Source: Xenopus tropicalis
Taxonomy: Eukaryota; Chordata; Amphibia; Anura; Pipidae
Reading direction: 5' to 3'
NCBI RefSeq assembly: GCF_000004195.4
Contig: NC_030679.2
Location: 37,437,712 to 37,501,711, forward strand
Length of the DNA stretch: 64,000 nt
Positions 55,801-64,000 of the stretch are shown piece by piece. The translations under genes and the position numbers were made by a program. The number at the start of each line of letters is the position of its first letter. Within the stretch, counting starts at the first letter, position 1. The notes beneath the pieces were generated by a model that saw only the letters and a list, made by a program, of their open reading frames with translations, was not told where the DNA came from and searched no databases.

Positions 55801-58800
55801 GGGTGCTTGTGTGAGTGAGTGGGGTGGGAGGGTGGGTGCTTGTGTGAGTGACTGGGAGGGTGGGTGCTTGTGTGAGTGAGTGGGGGTGGGAGGGTGGGTG
55901 CTTGTGTGAGTGAGTGGGGTGGGAGGGTGGGTGCTTGTGTGAGTGAGTGGGGTGGGAGGGTGGGTGCTTGTGTGAGTGGGGTGGGAGGGTGGGTGCTTGT
56001 GTGAGTGAGTGGGGTGGGAGGGTGGGTGCTTGTGTGAGTGAGTGGGGTGGGAGGGTGGCTGCTTGTGTGAGTGACTGGGGTGGGAGGGTGGGTGCTTGTG
56101 TGAGTGACTGGGGTGGGAGGGTGGGTGCTTGTGTGAGTGACTGGGGTGGGAGGGTGGGTGCTTGTGTGAGTGACTGGGGTGGGAGGGTGGGTGCTTGTGT
56201 GAGTGACTGGGGTGGGAGGGTGGGTGCTTTGTGTGAGTGACTTGGGTGGGAGGGTGGATGCTTGTGTGAATAGCTGGGGTGGGAGGGTGGGTGCTTGTGT
56301 GAGTGACTGGGAGGGCGGGTGCTTGTGTGAGTGACTGGGAGGGCGGGTCCTTGTGTGAGTGACTGGGGTGGGAGGGTGGGTGCTTGTGTGAGTGACTGGG
56401 GTGGGAGGGTGGGTGCTTGTGTGAGTGACTGGGGTGGGAGGGTGGGTGCTTGTGTGAGTGACTGGGAGGGTGGGTGCTTGTGTGAGTGACTGGGAGGGTG
56501 GGTGCTTGTGTGAGTGACTGGGAGGGTGGGTGTTTGTGTGAGTGACTGGGGTGGGAGGGCGGGTGTTTGTGTGAGTGACTGGGGTGGGAGGGCGGGTGTT
56601 TGTGTGAGTGACTGGGGTGGGAGGGCGGGTGCTTGTGTGAGTGACTGGGGTGGGAGGGTGGGTGCTTGTGTGAGTGACTGGGGTGGGAGGATGGGTGTTT
56701 GTGTGAGTGACTTGGGGTGGGAAGGCGGGTGTTTGTGTGAGTGACTGGGGTGGGAGGGCGGGTGTTTGTGTGAGTGACTGGGGTGGGAGGGCGGGTGTTT
56801 GTGTGAGTGACTGGGGTGGGAGGGCGGGTGTTTGTGTGAGTGACTGGGGTGGGAGGGCGGGTGTTTGTGTGAGTGACTGGGGTGGGAGGGCGGGTGTTTG
56901 TGTGAGTGACTGGGGTGGGAGGGCGGGTGTTTGTGTGAGTGACTGGGGTGGGAGGGTGGGTGCTTGTGTGAGTGACTGGGGTGGGAGGGTGGGTGCTTTG
57001 TGTGAGTGACTGGGGTGGGAGGGTGGGTGCTTGTGTGAGTGACTGGGGTGGGAGGGGTGGGGTGTTTGTGTGAGTGACTGGGGTGGGAGGGTGGGTGCTT
57101 GTGTGAATGACTGGGGTGGGAGGGAGGGTGCTTGTGTGAGTGACTGGGAGGGTGGGTGCTTGTGTGAGTGACTGGGGTGGGAGGATGGGTGTTTGTGTGA
57201 GTGACTGGGGTGGGAGGGTGGGTGCTTGTGTGAATGACTGGGGTGGGAGGGTGGGTGCTTGTGTGAGTGACTGGGAGGGTGGGTGCTTGTGTGAGTGACT
57301 GGCAGGGTGGGTCCTTCTGTGAGTGACTGGGGTGGGAGGGTGGGTGCTTGTGTGAGTGACTGGGAGGGTGGGTGCTAGTGTGAGTGAGTGGGGTGGGAGG
57401 GTGGGTGCTTGTGTGAGTGAGTGGGGTGGGAGGGTGGGTGCTTGTGTGAGTGACTGGGAGGGCGGGTGCTTGTGTGAGTGACTGGGAGGGCGGGTCCTTG
57501 TGTGAGTGACTGGGTTGGGAGGGTGGGTGCTTGTGTGAGTGACTGGGGTGGGAGGGTGGGTGCTTGTGTGAGTGACTGGGAGGGTGGGTGCTTGTGTGAG
57601 TGACTGGGAGGGTGGGTGTTTGTGTGAGTGACTGGGGTGGGAGGGTGGGTGCTTGTGTGAGTGACTGGGGTGGGAGGATGGGTGTTTGTGAGTGACTGGG
57701 GTGGGAGGGTGGGTGTTTGTGTGAGTGACTGGGGTGGGAGGGTGGGTGTTTGTGTGAGTGACTGGGGTGGGAGGGTGGGTGCTTGTGTGAGTGACTGGGG
57801 TGGGAGGGTGGGTGCTTGTGTGCGTGAGTGGGGTGGGAGGGTGGGTGCTTGTGTGCGTGAGTGGGGTGGGAGGGTGGGTGCTTGTGTGCGTGAGTGGGGT
57901 GGGAGGGTGGGTGCTTGTGTGAGTGACTGGGGTGGGAGGATGGGTGTTTGTGTGCGTGAGTGGGGTGGGAGGGTGGGTGCTTGTGTGCGTGAGTGGGGTG
58001 GGAGGGTGGGTGCTTGTGTGCGTGAGTGGGGTGGGAGGGTGGGTGCTTGTGTGCGTGAGTGGGGTGGGAGGGTGGGTGTTTGTGTGAGTGACTGGGGTGG
58101 GAGGGTGGGTGCTTGTGTGAGTGACTGGGGTGGGAGGGTGGGTGCTTGTGTGCGTGAGTGGGGTGGGAGGGTGGGTGTTTGTGTGAGTGACTGGGGTGGG
58201 AGGGTGGGTGCTTGTGTGAGTGACTGGGGTGGGAGGGTGGGTGCTTGTGTGAGTGACTGGGAGGGTGGGTGCTTGTGTGAGTGACTGGGAGGGTGGGTGT
58301 TTGTGTGAGTGACTGGGGTGGGAGGGTGGGTGCTTGTGTGAGTGACTGGGGTGGGAGGATGGGTGTTTGTGAGTGACTGGGGTGGGAGGGTGGGTGTTTG
58401 TGTGAGTGACTGGGGTGGGAGGGTGGGTGTTTGTGTGAGTGACTGGGGTGGGAGGGTGGGTGCTTGTGTGAGTGACTGGGGTGGGAGGGTGGGTGCTTGT
58501 GTGAGTGACTGGGGTGGGAGGGTGGGTGCTTGTGTGAGTGACTGGGGTGGGAGGGTGGGTGCTTGTGTGCGTGAGTGGGGTGGGAGGGTGGGTGCTTGTG
58601 TGCGTGAGTGGGGTGGGAGGGTGGGTGCTTGTGTGCGTGAGTGGGGTGGGAGGGTGGGTGCTTGTGTGCGTGAGTGGGGTGGGAGGGTGGGTGCTTGTGT
58701 GCGTGAGTGGGGTGGGAGGGTGGGTGCTTGTGTGCGTGAGTGGGGTGGGAGGGTGGGTGCTTGTGTGCGTGAGTGGGGTGGGAGGGTGGGTGCTTGTGTG

Positions 58801-61800
58801 CGTGAGTGGGGTGGGAGGGTGGGTGCTTGTGTGAGTGACTGGGGTGGGAGGGTGGGTGTTTGTGTGAGTGACTGGGGTGGGAGGGTGGGTGCTTGTGTGC
58901 GTGAGTGGGGTGGGAGGGTGGGTGCTTGTGTGCGTGAGTGGGGTGGGAGGGTGGGTGCTTGTGTGCGTGAGTGGGGTGGGAGGGTGGGTGCTTGTGTGCG
59001 TGAGTGGGGTGGGAGGGTGGGTGCTTGTGTGAGTGACTGGGGTGGGAGGGTGGGTGCTTGTGTGAGTGACTGGGGTGGGAGGGTGGGTGCTTGTGTGCGT
59101 GAGTGGGGTGGGAGGGTGGGTGCTTGTGTGAGTGACTGGGGTGGGAGGGTGGGTGCTTGTGTGAGAACTGGGGTGGGAGGGTGGGTGCTTGTGTGAGTGA
59201 CTGGGGTGGGAGGGTGGGTGCTTGTGTGAGTGACTGGGGTGGGAGGGTGGGTGCTTGTGTGAGTGACTGGGGTGGGAGGGTGGGTGCTTTTGTGAGTGAC
59301 TGGGGTGGGAGGGTGGGTGCTTGTGTGAGTGACTGGGGTGGGAGGGTGGGTGTTTGTGTGAGTGACTGGGGTGGGAGGGTGGGTGCTTGTGTGAGTGACT
59401 GGGGTGGGAGGGTGGGTGCTTGTGTGAGTGACTGGGGTGGGAGGGTGGGTGCTTGTGTGCGTGAGTGGGGTGGGAGGGTGGGTGCTTGTGTGCGTGAGTG
59501 GGGTGGGAGGGTGGGTGCTTGTGTGCGTGAGTGGGGTGGAGGGTGGGTGCTTGTGTGCGTGAGTGGGGTGGGAGGGTGGGTGCTTGTGTGCGTGAGTGGG
59601 GTGGGAGGGTGGGTGCTTGTGTGCGTGAGTGGGGTGGGAGGGTGGCTGCTTGTGTGAGTGGACTGGGAGGGTGGGTGCTTGTGTGAGTGACTGGGAGGGT
59701 GGGTGCTTGTGTGAGTGACTGGGTGGGAGGGTGCTTGTGTGAGTGACTGGGAGGGTGGGTGCTTGTGTGAGTGACTGGGGTGGGAGGGTGGGTGCTTGTG
59801 TGAGTGACTGGGGGTGGGAGGGTGGGTGCTTTGTGTGAGTGACTGGGGTGGGAGGGTGGGCGCTTGTGTGAGTGACTGGGGTGGGAGGGTGGGCGCTTGT
59901 GTGAGTGACTGGGGTGGGAGGGTGGGCGCTTGTGTGAGTGACTGGGGTGGGAGGGTGGGCGCTTGTGTGAGTGACTGGGGTGGGAGGGGTGGGCGCTTGT
60001 GTGAGTGACTGGGGTGGGAGGGTGGGCGCTTGTGTGAGTGACTGGGGTGGGAGGGTTGGGCGCTTGTGTGAGTGACTGGGGTGGGAGGGTGGGCGCTTGT
60101 GTGAGTGACTGGGGTGGGAGGGTGGGCGCTTGTGTGAGTGACTGGGGTGGGAGGGTGGGCGCTTGTGTGAGTGACTGGGTGGGAGGGTGGGCGCTTGTGT
60201 GAGTGACTGGGGTGGGAGGGTGGGCGCTTGTGTGAGTGACTTGGTGGGAGGGTGGGTGCTTGTGTGAGTGACTGGGGTGGGAGGGTGGGTGCTTGTGTGA
60301 GTGAGTGGGGTGGGAGGGTGGGTGATTGTGTGAGTGAATGGGAGGGTGGGTGCTTGTGTGAGTGAGTGACTGGGAGGGTGGGTGCTTGTTAGAGTGAGTG
60401 GGGTGGGAGGGTGGGTGCTTGTGTGAGTGAGTGGGGTGGGAGGGTGGGTGCTTGTGTGAGTGAGTGGGGTGGGAGGGTGGGTGCTTGTGTGAGTGAGTGG
60501 GGTGGGAGGGTGGGTGCTTGTGTGAGTGAGTGGGGTGGGAGGGTGGGTGCTTGTGTGAGTGAGTGGGGTGGGAGGGTGGGTGCTTGTGTGAGTGAGTGGG
60601 GTGGGATGGTGGATGCTTGTGTGCGTGAGTGGGGTGGGAGGTTGGTGCTTGTGTGCGTGAGTGGGGTGGGAGGGCGGGTGGGTGCATGTGTCGATGAGTG
60701 GGCTGGAACGGTGTGTGGTGTGTCGGCGAGTGGGCTGGGAGGGCGGGTGCTTGTGTCGGCGAGTGGGGTGGGATGGCGGGTGCATGTGTCGGCGAGTGGG
60801 GTCGGATGGCGGGTGCATGTGTCGGCGAGTGGGGTGGGAGGGCGGGTGCTTGTGTGGGTGAGTGGGGTGGGAGGGCGGGTGCTTGTGTGCGTGAGTGGGG
60901 TGGGAGGGCGGGTGCTTGTGTGCGTGAGTGGGGTGGGAGGGCGGGTGCTTGTGTGCGTGAGTGGGGTGGGAGGGCGGGTGCTTGTGTGCGTGAGTGGGGT
61001 GGGAGGGGCGGGTGCTTGTGTGCGTGAGTGGGGTGGGAGGGCGGGTGCTTGTGTGAGTGAGTGGAGTGGGAGGGCGGGTGCTTGTGTGAGTGAGTGGGGT
61101 GGGAGGGTGGATGCTTGTGTGCGTGAGTGGGGTGGAAGGGTTGGTGCTTGTGTGCATGAGTGGGGTGGGAGGGCGGGTGGGTGCATGTGTCGATGAGTGG
61201 GGCTGGAACGGTGTGTGTGTGTCGGCGAGTGGGCTGGGAGGGCGGGTGCTTGTGTCGGCGAGTGGGGTGGGATGGCGGGTGCATGTGTCGGCGAGTGGGG
61301 TGGGATGGCGGGTGCATGTGTCGGCGAGTGGGGTGGGAGGGCGGGTGCTTGTCTGGGTGAGTGGGGTGGGAGGGCGGGTGCTTGTGTGCGCGAGTGGGGT
61401 GGGAGGGCGGGTGCTTGTGTGCGTGAGTGGGGTGGGAGGGCGGGTGCTTGTGTGCGTGAGTGGGGTGGGAGGGCAGGTGCTTGCGTGCGTGGGGTGGGGG
61501 GGCGGGTGCTTGGGTGCGTGAGTGGGGTGGGGGGGCGGGTGCTTGCGTGCGTGAGTGGGGTGGGGGGGCGGGTGCTTGCGTGCGTGAGTGGGGTGGGGGG
61601 GCGGGTGCTTGCGTGCGTGAGTGGGGTGGGAGGGCGGGTGCATGTGTTGGTGAGTGGGCTGGAAGGGTGGGTGCGTGTGTCGGTGAGTGGGCTGGAAGGG
61701 TGGGTGTGTGTGTCGGGGAGTGGGCTGGAAGGGTGGGTGTGTGTGTCAGTGAATGGGCTGGAAGGGTAAGTGTGTGTGTCGGTGAGTGGGCTGGGAGCGT

Positions 61801-62215
61801 GGGTGTGTGTGTCGGTGAGTGGGCTGGAAGGGAGATTGTGTGTAGCGGTGAGTGGGCTGGAAGGGTGGGTGTGTGTGCCGGTGAGTTGGCTGGTAGGGTG
61901 GGTGTGTGTGTCGGTGAGTGGGCTGGAAGGGTGGGTGTGTGTGTCGGTGAGTGGGCTGGAAGGGTGGGTGTGTGTGTCGGTGAGTGGGCTGGAAGGGTGT
62001 GTATGTGTGTCGGTGAGTGGGCTGGATGGGTGGGTGGGTGTGTCGGTGAGTGGGCTGGAAGGGTGGGTGTGTGTGTCGGTGAGTGGACTGGAAGGGTGGG
62101 TGTGTGTCGGTGAGTGGGCTGGAAGGGTGGGTGTGTGTGTCGGTGAGTGGGCTGGATGGGTGGGTGTGTGTGTCGGTGAGTGGGCTGGAAGGGTGGGTGT
62201 CGGTGACTGGGTGTC
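52886..62215. repeat. 9.3-kb minisatellite, 33-bp unit, about 280 copies
   Basis: Consensus on the plus strand: GTGCTTGTGTGAGTGACTGG then GGTGGGAGGGTGG. Local variants form blocks: CGGG for TGGG (about 53060-53430, 54960-55340), TTTG for CTTG (56520-56960), GTGCGTGAGTGG (57820-59640), GGCGCTTG (59850-60240), and a 28-bp short unit with GACTGGGAGGG scattered throughout. The right end (61640-62210) is a more diverged 33-bp variant with TGTCGGTGAGTGGGCTGG. Because 33 is a multiple of three, the minus strand reads open for thousands of codons of PPSHPSHSHKH; this is an artefact. Strand asymmetry is extreme, G-rich on plus. Confidence 0.97.
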
Positions 62216-63122
62216 CCAAAATGTAACTAGTTACAATCAGGATAGCCTGCCTTATCTTGTGTTATCTCGTGCCGTCTCCCTGCTGTGTCACGGGATAAAA
62301 GGCTTCTTAGGCTGTTATTCCGTTTTCAGGCAGCAGGTGGTGCCAGGAAAGTAATGAGAACGTGCACAGTAGGGGGTCCACTTTGACACCGGCTTCTCCT
62401 GCCTGATCTTTATGCTCTTTTTTCTGGAATGTGAGAAGTGCTAAAAGTGATTAAGACTTCCCCCTGGTAAAAGCAAATAAAGCAATAGTCACTGGGCTGT
62501 TTCTGGGCAAATCCAGTTGGTACAGCGTTTATCAGGCGCATAATCATATACTTTTAATTCCGTAGTTTAGCAATTTTCCCTTCTCTCTTCACACATTATG
62601 CAATTTTGTTTTCCTCAATAGCTTAATTATTAGAGCTCACAGATCCCTTCAAAGAATGGGCCTAGACAATAAATAAGTTCAAGTAAATCTTATTGCAGTC
62701 AGAAATGATATCAATAATAGGAACTAGACTTACCAGCAGATGATAGTTTCCTAACATCCCAGGTCGTAATAATGAATCTGTTAGTAATGTCAGTCTCAGC
62801 AGTCTATAGCAGTTATACATGTTCTCTGCTTACCCCTATGGATACCTATTGGCCTGTCTGTGTATGGGGCTCTCGGGAGGGACTGATTGAAAATCTACAG
62901 TTAGTACTAGTGGTTGTATTTATAGTTTATGTATGTGAGTGTATAGATTGGTAGGTGTGCTGGGTTTACTTGGATGGGTTGAACTTGATGGACACTGGTC
63001 TTTTTTCAACCCTATGTAACTATGTAACAATGTAACATTGGTCAGATATCAGTGCTGCACATGGCAACAAAAGGGCCTCTCCCAAACCAGCCTAACCACA
63101 AAACAAACCAAACAGTATAAAG
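62216..63122. other. Intergenic DNA after the minisatellite
   Basis: No exon recognised. Bases 62930-63035 are a LINE tail ending in the TATGTAACTATGTAAC motif. Confidence 0.5.
62930..63035 (+). mobile_element. LINE tail fragment
   Basis: GGTTGAACTTGATGGACACT then CTTTTTTCAACCCTATGTAA and a TATGTAAC repeat, the tail signature of CR1-like LINEs in this window. Confidence 0.65.
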
Positions 63123-63580
63123 CAGTGTTTTTCAACCTTTTTTGGGCCAAGGCACACTTGTTTCATGAAAAAAATCACGAGGCACACCACCATTAGAAAA
63201 TGTTAAAAAATTTAACTCTGTGCCCAGCAGCAGTGCCCCCCTAGTACATTGGTGCCCAGCAGCAGTGCCCCCCTAGTACATTGGTGCCCAGCAGCAGTGC
63301 CCCCCTAGTACATTGGTGCCCAGCAGCAGTGCCCCCCTAGTACATTGGTGCCCAGCAGCAGTGCCCCCCTAGTACATTGGTGCCAAGAGCAGTGCCCCTC
63401 TAGTACATTGGTGCCCAGCAGCAGTGCCCCCCTAGTACATTGGTGCCAAGAGCAGTGCCCCCCTAGTACATTGGTGCCAAGAGCAGTGCCCCCCTAGTAC
63501 ATTGGTGCCCTGCCTACGGCACACCAGGCAACATCTCGCGGCACACTAGTGTGCCGCGGAACAGTGGTTGAAAAACGCTG
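63123..63580. mobile_element. hAT-like element with exact duplication and internal tandem repeats
   Basis: Starts CAGTGTTTTTCAACCTTTTT and ends GGTTGAAAAACGCTG. A perfect 8-base duplication GTATAAAG flanks it (63115-63122, 63581-63588). The exact duplication suggests recent insertion. Confidence 0.93.
63222..63510. repeat. 31-32-bp tandem repeat inside the hAT element, 9 copies
   Basis: Unit AGTGCCCCCCTAGTACATTG then GTGCCCAGCAGC. Some units have GCCAAGAGC and are one base shorter. Confidence 0.95.
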
Positions 63581-64000
63581 GTATAAAGTACAGGTACTGT
63601 TTTATTATTATAGAGAAAAGGGAATCATTTAACTATTAAATAAACCCAATAGGAGTGTTCTGCCCCAGTAAGGGGTAATTATATCTCAGTTGGGATCAAG
63701 TACAGGTACTGTTTTATTATTACAAAGAAAAGGGTAATACATTTTACAAATTTGAATTATCTGATTAAAGCAGAGTCTATGGGAGATGGTCTCTAAATAA
63801 CTGTTTACCAGTTATGAGATGCCACAGCTGTAGAGAAATAGACACAGGGAGGACAAATGTTATAATAAATACAATAAATAAGTATAAATACACAGGGAGT
63901 AAGTGCCATGTGGTATGAGACACAATAGGAAGGAGGTCCCTGCCCCGTAGAGCTTACAATCTAAGTGGTAACCCTAATATCAAGATATAGTTACATAGAT
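63581..64000. other. Repeat-rich right edge
   Basis: GTACAGGTACTGTTTTATTA occurs at about 63588 and 63699, each followed by GAAAAGGG. Near 63935-63965 is the GTCCCTGCCCCGTAGAGCTT motif of a common repeat. No gene. Confidence 0.5.

Noticed and set aside
52894..61317. Minus-strand open frame of 2807 codons and similar frames (1422 codons at 57375-61643)
   Set aside because: These arise because a 33-bp repeat without stops stays open. The sequence is only variants of PPSHPSHSHKH, frames switch at units of other length, and nothing suggests a start, splice sites or a domain.
1..64000. tRNA, rRNA or other structured RNA genes
   Set aside because: No cloverleaf with A and B boxes or rRNA core was noticed by eye; a tRNAscan-SE and Infernal run would settle this.

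Overview
The window looks like genomic DNA from a frog of the genus Xenopus. The evidence is spliced vertebrate exons, introns packed with DIRS, Tc1/mariner, hAT and CR1-like elements, and short repeats I recognise as frequent in Xenopus. It is not prokaryotic: there are no operons or ribosome binding sites, and most long open frames are transposon genes or tandem repeats. I cannot separate X. tropicalis from X. laevis by eye.

The only host gene I can identify is an RNF14-type RBR E3 ubiquitin ligase, present as two tandem plus-strand copies with the same seven-coding-exon layout. Copy 1 (4942-19405) has all seven exons, but a 29-base deletion in exon 3 shifts the frame, so it is probably a pseudogene. 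Copy 2 (26815-38228) is intact on paper: 450 residues with RWD, RING1, IBR and Rcat (RING2) modules and every expected zinc ligand. Both copies use a GC-AG intron after exon 5. Between exons 4 and 5 of copy 2 lie three partial exon-5 duplicates, each in a 1.2-kb tandem unit built partly from transposon sequence.

Layout. 1-3591: minus-strand DIRS-type tyrosine-recombinase retrotransposon (Gag, RT-RNase H, recombinase), cut by the window edge. 3592-4924: non-coding. 4925-19405: RNF14-like copy 1; its introns hold a CR1-like LINE, hAT elements, a three-deep nest of insertions and a Tc1 element inside another Tc1 element. 19406-26797: intergenic, mostly repeats. 26798-38228: RNF14-like copy 2. 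38229-52885: intergenic, with a 52-bp minisatellite, MITEs, a 75-bp tandem array, a possible short coding exon next to a CRE motif, and an hAT element. 52886-62215: a 9.3-kb minisatellite of 33-bp units, most of which carry a complete G-quadruplex motif. 62216-64000: LINE tail, an hAT element with internal tandem repeats, and other repeats.

The most unusual items are the 9.3-kb G-quadruplex minisatellite, the tripled partial exon 5 inside a live-looking ligase gene, the 75-bp array whose units each carry a splice-donor-like and acceptor-like pair, and the nested transposons. I did not find a new multi-gene system.
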